In this document: one piece after another, positions 10,072 through 21,507 of the stretch
Layout: each line of letters begins with the position of its first letter
How positions within the stretch are numbered: position 1 is the stretch's first letter
Source of the DNA: Gammaproteobacteria bacterium
Lineage (GTDB): Bacteria; Pseudomonadota; Gammaproteobacteria; Steroidobacterales; Steroidobacteraceae
Length of the DNA stretch: 64,000 nucleotides
Assembly (NCBI GenBank): GCA_024642505.1
Contig: JAHEAZ010000156.1
Span: 1-64,000, forward strand
Reading direction: 5' to 3'
The notes under the pieces: model-generated
The model's input: the letters and a program-made list of their open reading frames with translations, nothing else
Database searches by the model: none
Told to the model about the DNA's origin: nothing
Translations under genes and position numbers: made by a program

Positions 10072-11439
10072 TCAGGATCGTCGTGCCAGCGCCGCGGCCA
10101 GTCCGGTGTAGGCGGCCGGCGTCAAGGCGGATAGCCGCGCCGTCACTTCGGGAGGCAGCCCTAGTGAACCGACGAAGTCCCGCAATTCCTGCGGCCCGAC
10201 CCTGCGTCCCCGGGTGAAATCCTTGAGCCGGTCGTAGGCATCCGCGACGCCGTGTCGACGCATGACCGTCTGGATGGCCTCCGCCAGCACCTCCCAGTTG
10301 GCATCCAGGTCGGCGGCCATGCGCGCGGGGTCCGCCTCGAGTTTGTTAAGGCCCTTGAGCACCGACCTGAGTGACAGGGTTGCATGACCGAGTGCGACGC
10401 CCAGGTTACGGAGCACCGTCGAATCAGTCAGGTCCCGCTGCCAGCGCGAGATGGGCAAATTGTCCGCAAGGAAGCCGAGCAGTGCATTGGCCACGCCGGC
10501 GTTGCCTTCGGCGTTCTCAAAGTCGATCGGGTTGACCTTGTGGGGCATGGTCGAGGATCCGACCTCGCCGGCCACGGCGCGTTGCCGGAAATATCCCAGT
10601 GATACATAGCCCCACAGGTCCCTGCAAAGATCGATCAGCGCGGTGTCATAGCGGGCAAGTGCGTGGCAGTATTCCGCGATCCAGTCGTGCGGTTCGATCT
10701 GGATGGTGTGCGCATTCTGCTCCAGGCCCAGTGACTCGACGAACAGCCGAGTGATCTCCGGCCAGTCCGTGTCCGGGTAGGCGACCAGGTGGGCGTTGTA
10801 GTTGCCGACGGCACCATTCATCTTGCCAAGCGCGGTTACCGACTCGAATCCACGCTCGAGTCGGGCGAAGCGGGCCGCGAAGTTGGCCATCTCCTTGCCG
10901 AGTGTCGTGGGGCTCGCGGGCTGGCCGTGGGTGCGCGACAGCATCGGCAGGTCGGCTGTCTGGTGGGCGATCTCGCGCAGCCGTTCGAGCACTCGTCGCA
11001 TCTGCGGCAGCATCAACCGCGAGCGCGCATCGCTCAGCATGAGCGCATAGCAGAGGTTGTTGACGTCCTCCGAGGTGCAGGCGAAATGCACGAATTCGAG
11101 CTGTGCCGACGTGGCACCTGCGACCGCCAGCTGTTCGCGGACGAAATACTCGACCGCCTTGACGTCATGGTTGGTGCGCGCCTCGATTTCCTTGACGCGT
11201 GCAGGTTCTTCCGGCGGCGCTCCACCAGCCAGCGACTCAAGCGCGGCCCGCGTCGCAGCATTCAACCCGGCCAGCTCGCGGATTTCCGGCTGCCCGGCCA
11301 GATGACGGAACCACAGCGCCTCGATGCGGACGCGGTAGCGGATCAGCGCGGATTCGCTGAATATCTCGGCCAGTTCCCGCGTCTGGTCCGCATAGCGTCC
11401 GTCGAGCGGCGACAAGGCTGTGAGTCGGGTGTCGGTCAT
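10072..11439 (-). CDS. purB: Adenylosuccinate lyase
   Basis: MTDTRLTALSPLDGRYADQTRELAEIFSESALIRYRVRIEALW; VGSSTMPHKVNPIDFENAEGN signature; ATG at 11439. Confidence 0.96.
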   Translation of the reverse strand: MTDTRLTALSPLDGRYADQTRELAEIFSESALIRYRVRIEALWFRHLAGQPEIRELAGLNAATRAALESLAGGAPPEEPARVKEIEARTNHDVKAVEYFVREQLAVAGATSAQLEFVHFACTSEDVNNLCYALMLSDARSRLMLPQMRRVLERLREIAHQTADLPMLSRTHGQPASPTTLGKEMANFAARFARLERGFESVTALGKMNGAVGNYNAHLVAYPDTDWPEITRLFVESLGLEQNAHTIQIEPHDWIAEYCHALARYDTALIDLCRDLWGYVSLGYFRQRAVAGEVGSSTMPHKVNPIDFENAEGNAGVANALLGFLADNLPISRWQRDLTDSTVLRNLGVALGHATLSLRSVLKGLNKLEADPARMAADLDANWEVLAEAIQTVMRRHGVADAYDRLKDFTRGRRVGPQELRDFVGSLGLPPEVTARLSALTPAAYTGLAAALARRS

Positions 11440-11553
11440 CCGCTTAAGGTCCAATGTTAGACTTGGCAATCTTACCGCAACCCGTGCCCGTCCCACCGAG
11501 TCCGGTGCCGATGTCGAGCCGCCGGGGCCGGGCCGACGACTTGATGCAGGCAC

Positions 11554-12954
11554 ATGAAGCGAAGCGAACTGCGGACAGTCCGTGACACGCTCGGGGAGTT
11601 GCAAGTCCCCGCCGGGGCGCTGTGGGGTGCCCAGACCCAGCGTGCCGTCCAGAATTTCGGACTGGGGGGCATGCCGATGCCGCCCAGCTTCATCGCTGCC
11701 CTCGGCTTGGTGAAGTGCGCGGCGGCGCAGGCGAATGCCGAGCTGGGCCAGCTCGAACCGGTCATGGCAGAGGCCATCGCGGCGGCGGCGCTCGAGGTGG
11801 CCGCCGGCAAGCACGATGCGGAGTTTCCGGTGGACGTCTTCCAGACCGGCTCCGGCACGAGCTCGAACATGAACGCCAACGAGGTCATTGCCACGCTGGC
11901 GGAACGACGCCTCGGTTCGCCGGTGCACCCCAACGACCACGTCAACCGTGGGCAGAGCAGCAATGACACGATTCCGACCGCGATCCACGTCGCGGCGATG
12001 CTGCAACTACGCCAGCAGGTCCTGCCAGCGCTCGAAGGCCTTGGCGCGGTCATCGCGGCAGCGGCCGGGCGAATGGCGGGCGAGATCAAGACCGGCCGGA
12101 CCCACCTGATGGACGCGCTGCCGCTACGGATGTCGGATGAGCTCGGCGCCTGGAGAAGCCAGGTCCTGGATTGTGTCGACCGCCTGCGCTCGACCGAAAC
12201 GAGGCTCAGCCGTCTGGCGCAGGGCGGGACGGCCGTCGGCACCGGCCTCAATGCGCACCCGGATTTCGGGCGGCGAGTGGCCAGCCTGCTGGCGGAGCGT
12301 ACCGGCCTGCCGTTCGAGTCAGCGCCGGACCTGTTCGCAGCACTGGCGGCGCAGGACACCGCGGTCGAGCTCTCCGGCCAGCTGCGGGTGACGGCTGTCT
12401 GCCTCATGAAGATAGCCAACGACCTGCGATGGCTCAACTCGGGGCCACTGGCGGGCCTGGGCGAAATCACGCTGCCGGCGCTGCAGCCTGGTTCGAGCAT
12501 CATGCCCGGCAAGGTCAACCCGGTCATACCGGAGGCGGTCGCCATGGCCTGTGCCGCGGTCATTGGCAACGATGCGGCGGTGACCATCGCCGGCCAGTCC
12601 GGCAATTTCCAGCTGAACGTCATGCTGCCGCTCATTGCGTACGAGTTGCTGCAGAGCGAATCACTGATCGCCAACGCGGCGGCGGCGCTTGCCGGGAAGG
12701 CGATTGCGGGGATGCGGCCCGAATCCGGGCGGCTGCGCCGGGCGCTGCAGCTCAACCCCGTGCTGGTGACAGCGCTCAATCCGCTGGTCGGCTACGACCG
12801 CGCAGCGGAGATTGCCAAGCGGGCCTATTCCGAAGGTCGGCCAGTGATCGACGTAGCAGCGGAAGTGACGGGGATAGACCGCCACGAGCTCGAGCACCTG
12901 CTCGATCCCGGCCGGCTTGCGGACGGCGAGTTCATCGATGATGGCCAGCCGTGA
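11554..12954 (+). CDS. fumC: Class II fumarate hydratase
   Basis: TGSGTSSNMNANEV, NRGQSSNDTIPTAIH, GSSIMPGKVNP. Confidence 0.93.
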   Translation: MKRSELRTVRDTLGELQVPAGALWGAQTQRAVQNFGLGGMPMPPSFIAALGLVKCAAAQANAELGQLEPVMAEAIAAAALEVAAGKHDAEFPVDVFQTGSGTSSNMNANEVIATLAERRLGSPVHPNDHVNRGQSSNDTIPTAIHVAAMLQLRQQVLPALEGLGAVIAAAAGRMAGEIKTGRTHLMDALPLRMSDELGAWRSQVLDCVDRLRSTETRLSRLAQGGTAVGTGLNAHPDFGRRVASLLAERTGLPFESAPDLFAALAAQDTAVELSGQLRVTAVCLMKIANDLRWLNSGPLAGLGEITLPALQPGSSIMPGKVNPVIPEAVAMACAAVIGNDAAVTIAGQSGNFQLNVMLPLIAYELLQSESLIANAAAALAGKAIAGMRPESGRLRRALQLNPVLVTALNPLVGYDRAAEIAKRAYSEGRPVIDVAAEVTGIDRHELEHLLDPGRLADGEFIDDGQP

Positions 12955-13607
12955 ACGCTGCAGTGGGCAATCAGCTGCATCAACTGGCTGTCGGCGACAT
13001 GCTGAAGCTGGTGCGACAGCGCCTTGGCGCACTCCGTCTGGGTGACGAGGACCTGCGCATCGGCCCTTTCCCTCAGGCAGTCAACGCGCGAGTCCGCCAC
13101 ATGTTTCCGGCCTCTCCGCGACCGGCAGCAGTGCTTGTCCCGCTCATCGATCGTGGTGACGACCTGACCGTGCTGCTGACCTACCGCGCGGCCGACCTCG
13201 AGCATCACGCCGGGCAGATTTCATTTCCGGGCGGGCGCCTCGAACCCCATGACGTCGATGCGGAGTCGGGGGCGTTGCGTGAGGCGGAGGAAGAGATCGG
13301 TCTTGCGCGGGAATTCGTCGAGGTAATCGGCCGGTTGCCCGATCACATCGTGATCAGTGGCTATCAGGTGACGCCCGTCGTCGGGCTGGTAAGACCCGGG
13401 TTTACGCTTACACTGGACCCGACCGAGGTCGCCGCGACCTTCGAGGCGCCGCTCAAGCATCTTTTCGATCCAAGCACGCACCACCCCAGAACATTCCGGA
13501 TGGGCCAGGAGGTAATCGAAGGGTTCGACCTGCCGTGGCAGGAGCACAAGATCTGGGGCGCCACCGCAGGAATGTTGCTGACCCTGCGACAGGTGCTCGA
13601 GGGCTGA
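12951..13607 (+). CDS. CoA pyrophosphatase (NUDIX, NudL-like)
   Basis: AADLEHHAGQISFPGGRLEPHDVDAESGALREAEEEIGL. Confidence 0.88.
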   Translation: MNAAVGNQLHQLAVGDMLKLVRQRLGALRLGDEDLRIGPFPQAVNARVRHMFPASPRPAAVLVPLIDRGDDLTVLLTYRAADLEHHAGQISFPGGRLEPHDVDAESGALREAEEEIGLAREFVEVIGRLPDHIVISGYQVTPVVGLVRPGFTLTLDPTEVAATFEAPLKHLFDPSTHHPRTFRMGQEVIEGFDLPWQEHKIWGATAGMLLTLRQVLEG

Positions 13608-13610
13608 CAG

Positions 13611-14396
13611 TTGTCAATTCATCGCCTGCTCGAAATCATGGCCGCGCTGCGTGACCCGCAGGGAGGCTGTCCCTGGGACCTGGAACAGGACTTCCGTAGC
13701 ATTGCGCCCTATACGCTCGAGGAGGCCTACGAAGTAGCCGATGCGATCGAGCGGGGCCACCTTGAAGACCTGCGGGAAGAGCTTGGTGACCTGCTCCTGC
13801 AGGTCGTGTTCCATGCACAGATGGCGCGGGAACAGGGCGCCTTCGATTTCGACGATGTGGTGCGCGGCATCTGCGACAAGATGGTACGCCGTCATCCCCA
13901 CGTCTTCGCCGGCGAACGGGTCGAATCGGCTGCTGCCCAGACTGAGATCTGGGAGCGCTTGAAGTTGGAGGAAAAGGCGGCGAGGCGTGCGGGCGGCCTG
14001 CTCGACGACGTCGTCCTGGCGCTGCCGGCGCTGACGCGGGCGGCCAAGCTCGGCCGCCGCGCGGCCCGAGCCGGATTTGACTGGCCTGACGCTGCCGGTC
14101 CCCGTCGCAAGGTCGATGAGGAACTTGCGGAACTCGACAACGCCCTGGCCGGCGCGGCAGACAAGGACGAAGTCGCGTCCGAGTTCGGTGACCTGCTGTT
14201 CGCGCTGGTCAATTACGCCCGTCACCTTGACATTGATCCGGAGGCGGCGTTGCGGCGCAGCAACGAGAAATTCGTCCGGCGCTTTCGCCATGTCGAAAGC
14301 ATGCTGGGCGCGTCAAGCCTGAGCGGTTTTGAAGTCAGCCTGGAACAACTCGACGCCTGGTGGGACGAAGCCAAGGCACAGGAGAAGGCCGAATGA
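13611..14396 (+). CDS. mazG: Nucleoside triphosphate pyrophosphohydrolase MazG
   Basis: LLEIMAALRDPQGGCPWDLEQDFRSIAPYTLEEAYEVADAIE; TTG start. Confidence 0.93.
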   Translation: MSIHRLLEIMAALRDPQGGCPWDLEQDFRSIAPYTLEEAYEVADAIERGHLEDLREELGDLLLQVVFHAQMAREQGAFDFDDVVRGICDKMVRRHPHVFAGERVESAAAQTEIWERLKLEEKAARRAGGLLDDVVLALPALTRAAKLGRRAARAGFDWPDAAGPRRKVDEELAELDNALAGAADKDEVASEFGDLLFALVNYARHLDIDPEAALRRSNEKFVRRFRHVESMLGASSLSGFEVSLEQLDAWWDEAKAQEKAE

Positions 14397-14443
14397 TTCG
14401 TTCAGGACTGGTTCATGGGTACTTCCGCTACAATTGCGCCACC

Positions 14444-14731
14444 ATGACCCACCGCCTCGTTGCAGCCCTCACCATTGCGCTCCTGGCACCGGTCGCCTGG
14501 CCGTCGTCGGGAGACGCGCTTCCGGCGCCTGCTGCACAGGCTGATACCCGTGCCGAGGGGCTCACCCTGGATGCGGCAGTAGCGAAGGTGGAGGCGAAAT
14601 ACGATGCGCGGGTCGTCCGCGCCGAGGAAAAGCTCGAGGAAGGTCGGCGCGTGTATCGCATCCGGCTGTTGAGCGCCGACGGCCGCGTATTCGACGTCAC
14701 TGTGGATGCCGCGTCCGGCCAGGTGGAGTAA
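14444..14731 (+). CDS. PepSY-domain small secreted protein
   Basis: N-terminal signal segment then VAKVEAKYDARVVRAEEKLEEGRRVYRIRLLSADGRVFDVTVDAASGQV. Confidence 0.75.
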   Translation: MTHRLVAALTIALLAPVAWPSSGDALPAPAAQADTRAEGLTLDAAVAKVEAKYDARVVRAEEKLEEGRRVYRIRLLSADGRVFDVTVDAASGQVE

Positions 14732-14737
14732 GCCATC

Positions 14738-15409
14738 ATGCGGGTCCTGGTCGTCGAGGACGAGCCTGTCCTGCGCGAGTCCCTGGTCCAGCGGCTGCGG
14801 CAAGGCGGCTTCGTCGTCGATTCCGCTGCCGATGGTATTGAAGGTGAGTTCTCCGGTCTCGAATATCCCATCGATGTTGCCGTGGTGGACCTCGGCCTGC
14901 CCGGACGACCCGGCCTCGAAGTCATCCGTGCCTGGCGCGAGGCTGGCAAGTCCTTTCCGATCCTGATCCTCACCGCTCGCGACCGCTGGCAGGAGAAGGT
15001 CGAGGCGCTGCAGTCGGGCGCTGATGACTACGTCACCAAGCCGTTCCAGTTCGAGGAAGTGCTGGCGCGCCTGCAGGCGTTGCTCAGGCGTTCTGGTGGC
15101 TGGTCGCAGCCGGTCCTGCAGGCCGGTGCGGTCGAACTCGACCCGCGCAGTCAGCAGGTTCGGGTCCGCGGCGAGCCGGTCGAGTTGACTGCCTTCGAGT
15201 ATCGGTTGCTGGAATACCTGATGCTGCGTGCGGGACAGGTCGTGTCGAAGTCCGAATTGACCGACAAGCTTTACGAACAGGATTTCGAGCGTGACAGCAA
15301 CGTAATCGAGGTTTTTGTCGGCCGGCTGCGGCGCAAGCTTGATCCTGATGGGATTCTGCAGCCTATCGAGACCCTGCGAGGCCGCGGCTATCGCATGGCG
15401 CGCGAATGA
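14738..15409 (+). CDS. Response regulator (OmpR/PhoP family)
   Basis: MRVLVVEDEPVLRESL...VVDLGLPGRPGLEVI...ADDYVTKPF; winged-helix C-terminus. Confidence 0.93.
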   Translation: MRVLVVEDEPVLRESLVQRLRQGGFVVDSAADGIEGEFSGLEYPIDVAVVDLGLPGRPGLEVIRAWREAGKSFPILILTARDRWQEKVEALQSGADDYVTKPFQFEEVLARLQALLRRSGGWSQPVLQAGAVELDPRSQQVRVRGEPVELTAFEYRLLEYLMLRAGQVVSKSELTDKLYEQDFERDSNVIEVFVGRLRRKLDPDGILQPIETLRGRGYRMARE

Positions 15410-15446
15410 GCGGCGATCCCGTCACCACGAGTGAGGCGCAACCCTG

Positions 15447-16808
15447 GTGACGGCGTCCGCCCCGTCGTTGGTCAATCGGCTGGTCGTTGCACTCGCGATC
15501 GCCAGCGTGCTGGTGACCGGTGCGGCGGCGATGGCGCTGGATGCCTTGTACCGCGACCTTGCGCTCGACTCCCGGCGGGACGTTCTCGATGCGCAAGTCA
15601 TTGCACTGGTCGCCACCGCGGAACTCCAGTCGTCGGGCGTCCTGGCCCCGACCACGATTGCCGAGGCGCGACTCGCGACGCCGGGGTCCGGACTGTACGC
15701 CGAGATCCGCGACCAGGAAGGCGTCACGACGTGGCGCTCACCATCGACGGTTGGCGCCGGCTTGTCGCTGACCGCCCGGCCGGCGGCGGGAGAGCGCAGC
15801 ATCGAGCAGGTTTCCTTGCCGGACGGTACCAGGGTACTGGCCTTTTCGCTGGGGGTCAGCTGGGAAGCAGGGCTCCAGCATCCCGCCACCTTCGTGCTGA
15901 GCGCCGCGGAGAGCCTCGAACCTTACTTCAGCGAGCTCAACCGGGTCCGCTCGTGGCTGCTTGCGGGAGCGGCAGCGCTGATGACGATACTGGTCATTGG
16001 CCTGTCTTTGGGGTTGAGGGCCGGCCTCAGGCCGCTCAGGCGGCTCGAGCGGGAGATCCTCGAAGTCGAGACTGGCCGGCGCGATTCGCTCGACGGCAGC
16101 TGGCCCAGAGAGCTGGAGGGGGTCGCACAGAACCTCAATGGCCTGCTCGAGGGAGACCGCGCTCGCGTGGCACGCTACCGCGCTACCCTTGGCAACCTCG
16201 CGCACAGTCTCAAGACGCCTATCGCAGCGCTCAAGAGCATGCTCGATTCGGGATCTGCAGACCCGGCATCGGTGGGTTCGCAACTGGACCAGATGCAGTC
16301 GATCGTCGAGCATCAGCTGCGCAAGGCTGTGCTGGCTGGTGCAGGGTCGTCGATAGCATCGGTCGTACTGCGCGCGCCGCTCACGGAGCTGGTAGCGGCG
16401 CTGACCAAGGTCTATCGGGACAAGGCTATGCACTGTGTCCTCGACGTGCCGGCCGACCTGGCTTATCCAATCGACTCCGGCGACCTGATGGAACTGGCCG
16501 GCAACCTGCTGGATAACGCGTTCAAGTATGGCCGCAGCCGGGTCGTGCTGCGGGCCCGGGCCGACGAGCGTCCGGAGTGGCGGCGCAGCGGGTTGACTGT
16601 CGAGATCGAGGACGACGGTTCCGGAATCGCGATAGCCGATCGAGTCCGCGTACTCGAGCGGGGCGTACGGGTCGATGAAACCGTGGCAGGGCAGGGAATC
16701 GGGCTGGCCGCGGCGCGCGAGCTGGTCGCTGCCTACGGCGGTACGATCGACATAGGAGAGAGCGCGTTCGGTGGCGCGGCGGTCCGCATGAGACTGCCGG
16801 GGCGCTGA
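15447..16808 (+). CDS. Sensor histidine kinase (PhoQ-like)
   Basis: NLAHSLKTPIAALKSML H-box; LAGNLLDNAFKYG N-box; IEDDGSGI. Confidence 0.92.
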   Translation: MTASAPSLVNRLVVALAIASVLVTGAAAMALDALYRDLALDSRRDVLDAQVIALVATAELQSSGVLAPTTIAEARLATPGSGLYAEIRDQEGVTTWRSPSTVGAGLSLTARPAAGERSIEQVSLPDGTRVLAFSLGVSWEAGLQHPATFVLSAAESLEPYFSELNRVRSWLLAGAAALMTILVIGLSLGLRAGLRPLRRLEREILEVETGRRDSLDGSWPRELEGVAQNLNGLLEGDRARVARYRATLGNLAHSLKTPIAALKSMLDSGSADPASVGSQLDQMQSIVEHQLRKAVLAGAGSSIASVVLRAPLTELVAALTKVYRDKAMHCVLDVPADLAYPIDSGDLMELAGNLLDNAFKYGRSRVVLRARADERPEWRRSGLTVEIEDDGSGIAIADRVRVLERGVRVDETVAGQGIGLAAARELVAAYGGTIDIGESAFGGAAVRMRLPGR

Positions 16809-19800
16809 ATGGTGCCGGGCCGGCTCGGCACGGACTTCGCCGGACTCGATTCGCTCGAGGGCTTGCTGTGCGTCGATCGCCATCAGATCGAGCGGCTTGC
16901 GCTGCGCATCGAGGAACGGCAGGCGCGTCGCCAGCCAGCTGGACGTGAACTGGCGGCACTGCAGAAACTTCTCGCCGATGGCAGGCAACGCATGGAGCGT
17001 CGCCGCGCCACGGTTCCGCCGGTTTCATACCCTGAAGAACTGCCGGTCAGCCAGCGAATCGACGAGATCCGCGAGGCGATCGCCAGGCATCCGGTCGTGA
17101 TCGTGTGCGGCGAGACCGGGTCCGGCAAGACGACTCAGCTGCCCAAGGCCTGTCTCGAGGCAGGCCGGGGGCTGACCGGCCTGATTGGTCATACCCAGCC
17201 GCGCCGTATCGCTGCGCGCAGCGTCGCCGCTCGCCTGTGCGAGGAACTCGGGGTCCCGCCGGGCGCCCAGGTCGGATTCAAGATCCGCTTCGCTGCGTCG
17301 GGTTCCGACCGCGGGCTGATCCGCGTGATGACCGACGGAATCCTGCTGTCCGAGATTCAGGGCGATCCGGAGCTGTTGCGCTACGACACCCTGATCATCG
17401 ACGAGGCACACGAGCGCAGCCTCAACATCGACTTCCTGCTCGGTTACCTCAAGCGGCTGCTGCCTCGGCGGCCGGACCTCAGGATCGTCATTACTTCTGC
17501 GACCATCGATCCGCAGAGCTTCGCACGTTTCTTCGATGGTGCCCCCGTCATCGAGGTTTCCGGTCGTGGCTGGCCGATCGAGACCCGCTACCGGCCGCTG
17601 GGTGCGGATGAGGATGACGATCTCGACCCAGGCGTCGTGCCTGGAATCGTGGCGGCGATCCACGAGTTGCTGGACCAGCCCGGCGAAGCCGGGGATACGC
17701 TGGTGTTCCTGCCCGGTGAGCGGGAGATTCGCGATGCAGCGGAAGCTCTGTCGCGGGCGTTCGGGTCGCGTCTCGAGATCCTGCCGCTCTTCTCGCGCCT
17801 GTCCTGGGCCGAGCAGCAACGCGTCTTTCAGCCGGGCTCGCGGCGCCGGGTGGTGCTTGCCACCAACGTGGCCGAGACCTCCATCACCGTTCCACGGATT
17901 CGGGCAGTGGTCGATAGCGGCCTCGCGCGCATCGGCCGCTACAGTGCCCGGAGCAAGATCCTGAGGCTGCCCATCGAGCCGGTATCGCAGGCGAGCGCGA
18001 GCCAGCGGCAGGGACGTTGCGGCCGGGTGGGGCCCGGAATATGCGTCAGGCTCTACTCCGAGCAGGACTTCGACAGCCGCGAGCCGTTTACGCCGCCGGA
18101 GATCCTGCGCACCAACCTGGCGAACGTAATCCTGCAGATGGCGGTACTTGGGCTCGGTGCGGTGGATGAGTTTCCATTCCCGGATCCGCCAGACACCCGA
18201 CTGGTCAACGATGGCTACCTGCTGTTGCAGGAACTGGAGGCCGTCGATGCCGAGCGGCGGGTAACCGATCTCGGCCGCCAGGTTGCGCGCATCCCGGTCG
18301 ATCCGCAGCTTGGACGGATGCTGGCGGAGTCACGGCGTTTCGCCGCGCTGGAGGAAATGCTGACGCTGGTTGCAGTGCTGAGCATCCAGGACCCGCGCGA
18401 GCGGCCAGCCGAGTTTCGTGCCGCGGCTGACGAAAGACATGCAGCCTTCGCCGAGCCGCGCTCGGATTTCCTCGGACTGCTGAATCTCTGGCGAGCCTGG
18501 CAGGAAGTCCGGGCCGGGCGGTCTGCGTCGCAGGCGCGCCGCTGGTGTCGCGAAAACTTCCTGTCGGCGGCCCGCATGCGCGAATGGGAAGACCTGCGCA
18601 GCCAGCTTGCGGAACTCACCCGCGAGCTGGACTGGAGCAGCGCGGAAAAACCTGCCAAGGCGGAGGCGGTACATCGTTCGCTGTTGGCGGGACTCCTCGG
18701 GCATATCGGTGAGAAGGGCGAGAAAGGCGATTATCTTGGGGCGCGGGGCCTGCGATTCGTGATCTCGCCGGGCTCGGCGCTGAAGACCAGGCCGCCGAAG
18801 TGGGTGATGGCGGCGACGCTGGCCGAGACGCAGCGCGTGTACGCCCGCACCGTGGCAGCGATCGAACCAGCCTGGATCGAAACCGCAGCTCATCACCTGG
18901 TGCGCCGCAGCTATGGCGACCCGGAATGGATGCCCGATCGCGGCTATGTATCGGCCCGGGAGACGGTCACGCTCTATGGTCTGACCGTCGCCGCCGGCAG
19001 GCGCGTCAACTTCGGCAGCATCGCTCCGGAGCAGGCCCGTGAAATCTTCGTACGCGAGGCACTGACCCACGGACGGTCCCGCTTGCGCGCCCGCTTTCTT
19101 ATCCGTAACGCTGCCGTGCGGGCTTTACTCGAGGCAGGCGAGGCCCGGCTGCGCCGCCGCGGGGTGCTTCTTGACGAGGATCGAATCACCACCTTCTACC
19201 TCAGCCGGATCCCGGAGAACATCCACGGCGTGGCGGCCTTCGAACGCTGGCGTAAGCAGGCGGAGGCGGAGCGCCCCGGGTTGCTGGAATTCTCAGGCGC
19301 CGACATACGCGCGCCGGGGGCGCCAGACATCGATCCGGATGAATTGCCCGACCGGCTGCACGTCGCCGGGCATGACTTCCGGCTCGACTACCGCTTCGAG
19401 CCGGGTGCCGCTGATGATGGTGCAACCATTGCCGTGCCACTGGCTTTCCTGCCGCAGTTGTCGGCCGGCGAAGTGGAGTGGGGCATTCCGGGCTGGCGCC
19501 ACGAGATGCTCACCGTGGCAATTCGCGGCCTGCCGAAGGCGCTGCGGCGTCATCTTGTTCCGGCGCCGGATGTCGCCGCACGCTGTCTTGCGGAAATCAA
19601 CGAGTCGCAGGGAACTCCATTCTTTGATGCCGCAGCGGCGTGGTTGACCCGTCGCGCGGGTACGCCCGTTGCTGCGGACCTGCTGCGGACTGCAAAGTTA
19701 CCGGATCACCTGCGCCTGAATATCAGGATCACTGGTGCAGGCGGGCAGTTGGTCGCCGCGGGACGTGATATCGAGCAGCTCAAGCGACGGTTGCGCAAGG

Positions 19801-20723
19801 TGCAGCGCCAGGCCATGCAGCTGAGCGCCGCCGACTTCGTTCGCGAGGGCGTGCGGGACTGGGACTTCGGTACGCTCCCGGAAAAACTGCAAGTGCCGCG
19901 CGATGGCCTGCGCATCGTCCTGCATCCGGCCGTGGAGGATAGAGGCGAATCGGTGGCATTGACCTGCGTCGACTCAGCGGCGAACGCCGCTGCAGTTACC
20001 CGAAGAGGCGTCGTCCGCTTGCTTGCCTTGCGGCTCGAGCCGCAGCTGCGCTACGTCCGCAGATCACTGGCTGCCGATACCGGGCTGGCTCTGCTGCATC
20101 AGCCCGTCGGACCCCTGAAGGGACTCGCGGACGACATTTGTGATCGCTCGGTCGAGCGCTGCTGCCTGCCGGCCGCGCAGGCGTTGCCACGGGACCGTGC
20201 CGGCTTCGAGGCCGCGGTCGAGCGCGGCAGGGCGGAACTGCACGATGAGGCGATGCGCGTCGCCGCCGTCGCCAAGGGTACGCTCGCCGAGCGGCGCGAG
20301 GTGATGAAACTCCTGGCGGGATTGCCAGAGGGGGTCGATCCGGATCTGGTCGAGGACTGCCGCGCACAAGTCGCCGAGCTGGCAAGTGGCCGTTTCCTGG
20401 CCGCGGCGCCGGACCCCTGGCTCGACTCGCTGCCGCGGTTCCTGAAGGCGCTCGGCCGTCGACTGGAAAAGCTGCGCACGGCTCGCGGTAACGCTGCCGA
20501 TGCTCATTACGAATTTCGCAAGTGGCGCGAGTCGGCCGCGGCAACACTGGCGGTAGCTGGCGCCCGCCACCCCGGGCCGCTGCCCGAGGTGACACTGCTT
20601 CGCTGGATGCTCGAAGAGTACTGCGTGTCGCTGTTCGCGCAGGACCTCCGCACCTCCCTTCCAGTCTCTCCCAAGCGGCTGGCCCGGCAACTCGAGCTGG
20701 CGCGCGCAGCTACATCAGGCTGA
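16809..20723 (+). CDS. hrpA: ATP-dependent RNA helicase HrpA
   Basis: 1304 aa; [56 protein letters not shown]. Confidence 0.95.
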   Translation: MVPGRLGTDFAGLDSLEGLLCVDRHQIERLALRIEERQARRQPAGRELAALQKLLADGRQRMERRRATVPPVSYPEELPVSQRIDEIREAIARHPVVIVCGETGSGKTTQLPKACLEAGRGLTGLIGHTQPRRIAARSVAARLCEELGVPPGAQVGFKIRFAASGSDRGLIRVMTDGILLSEIQGDPELLRYDTLIIDEAHERSLNIDFLLGYLKRLLPRRPDLRIVITSATIDPQSFARFFDGAPVIEVSGRGWPIETRYRPLGADEDDDLDPGVVPGIVAAIHELLDQPGEAGDTLVFLPGEREIRDAAEALSRAFGSRLEILPLFSRLSWAEQQRVFQPGSRRRVVLATNVAETSITVPRIRAVVDSGLARIGRYSARSKILRLPIEPVSQASASQRQGRCGRVGPGICVRLYSEQDFDSREPFTPPEILRTNLANVILQMAVLGLGAVDEFPFPDPPDTRLVNDGYLLLQELEAVDAERRVTDLGRQVARIPVDPQLGRMLAESRRFAALEEMLTLVAVLSIQDPRERPAEFRAAADERHAAFAEPRSDFLGLLNLWRAWQEVRAGRSASQARRWCRENFLSAARMREWEDLRSQLAELTRELDWSSAEKPAKAEAVHRSLLAGLLGHIGEKGEKGDYLGARGLRFVISPGSALKTRPPKWVMAATLAETQRVYARTVAAIEPAWIETAAHHLVRRSYGDPEWMPDRGYVSARETVTLYGLTVAAGRRVNFGSIAPEQAREIFVREALTHGRSRLRARFLIRNAAVRALLEAGEARLRRRGVLLDEDRITTFYLSRIPENIHGVAAFERWRKQAEAERPGLLEFSGADIRAPGAPDIDPDELPDRLHVAGHDFRLDYRFEPGAADDGATIAVPLAFLPQLSAGEVEWGIPGWRHEMLTVAIRGLPKALRRHLVPAPDVAARCLAEINESQGTPFFDAAAAWLTRRAGTPVAADLLRTAKLPDHLRLNIRITGAGGQLVAAGRDIEQLKRRLRKVQRQAMQLSAADFVREGVRDWDFGTLPEKLQVPRDGLRIVLHPAVEDRGESVALTCVDSAANAAAVTRRGVVRLLALRLEPQLRYVRRSLAADTGLALLHQPVGPLKGLADDICDRSVERCCLPAAQALPRDRAGFEAAVERGRAELHDEAMRVAAVAKGTLAERREVMKLLAGLPEGVDPDLVEDCRAQVAELASGRFLAAAPDPWLDSLPRFLKALGRRLEKLRTARGNAADAHYEFRKWRESAAATLAVAGARHPGPLPEVTLLRWMLEEYCVSLFAQDLRTSLPVSPKRLARQLELARAATSG

Positions 20724-21491
20724 TCCCTGGCTGCCGCCGGCCCCCTTGTGCAGCAATGGCGTGATCAGGTCCATTGGCAACGGGAAGACGATCGTCGTCG
20801 TTCCCGCCGCTGACAAGCCACTGAGGGTCTGCAGGTAGCGCAGCTGGATCGCGCGCGGGTCGGCGCCGAGTTCGCGGGCGGCCTCGACCAGCGCTGCCGC
20901 TGCCTGCTTCTCGCCCTCGGCGTGGATAACCTTGGCGCGCCGGCTGCGCTCGGCTTCGGCCTGCTGCGCCATGGCGCGGATCATGCTCTCGTCCAGGTCC
21001 ACGTGCTTGATCTCGACATGCGACACCTTGATACCCCAGATGTCGGTGGAGTCGTCGAGGATCTGCTGGACGTCGGTATTGAGCTTTTCGCGTTGCGAGA
21101 GCATCTCGTCGAGTTCGTGCTGGCCGAGCACGGACCGCAAAGTAGTCTGGGCCAGCTGGCTGGTTGCCTCGAACGGGTTCGCGACCTGGATGATGGCCTT
21201 GGCGGGATCGACGATGCGGAAGTAGACGACTGCGTTCACCTTGACGGAGACGTTGTCTCGCGAAATCACGTCCTGTTTCGGGACGTCGAGCACGATGGTG
21301 CGCAGGTCGACCCGCGACATCTGCTGGATGACCGGGATCACGATGATCAGTCCCGGGCCCTTGATGCCAGTGAAGCGGCCGAGCGTGAAGATGACACCAC
21401 GCTCGTACTCCTTCAGGATCTTGATGGCGTTGATGAGCAGCGCCACGATGAAGACGGCAACGACAATCAATGGGATCTGCAACGGCAACAC
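20715..21491 (-). CDS. Slipin/stomatin SPFH-domain protein
   Basis: [34 protein letters not shown]...; GTG start at 21491 preceded by GGAGAAAG. Confidence 0.88.
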   Translation of the reverse strand: MLPLQIPLIVVAVFIVALLINAIKILKEYERGVIFTLGRFTGIKGPGLIIVIPVIQQMSRVDLRTIVLDVPKQDVISRDNVSVKVNAVVYFRIVDPAKAIIQVANPFEATSQLAQTTLRSVLGQHELDEMLSQREKLNTDVQQILDDSTDIWGIKVSHVEIKHVDLDESMIRAMAQQAEAERSRRAKVIHAEGEKQAAAALVEAARELGADPRAIQLRYLQTLSGLSAAGTTTIVFPLPMDLITPLLHKGAGGSQGSA

Positions 21492-21507
21492 GATTCTTTC
21501 TCCTTGT

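Noticed and set aside
10072-12006. 644-aa purB ORF extended upstream
   Set aside because: The first ~190 aa are antisense to fumC; the purB start motif (MTDTRLTALSPLDGRYA) is at 11439.
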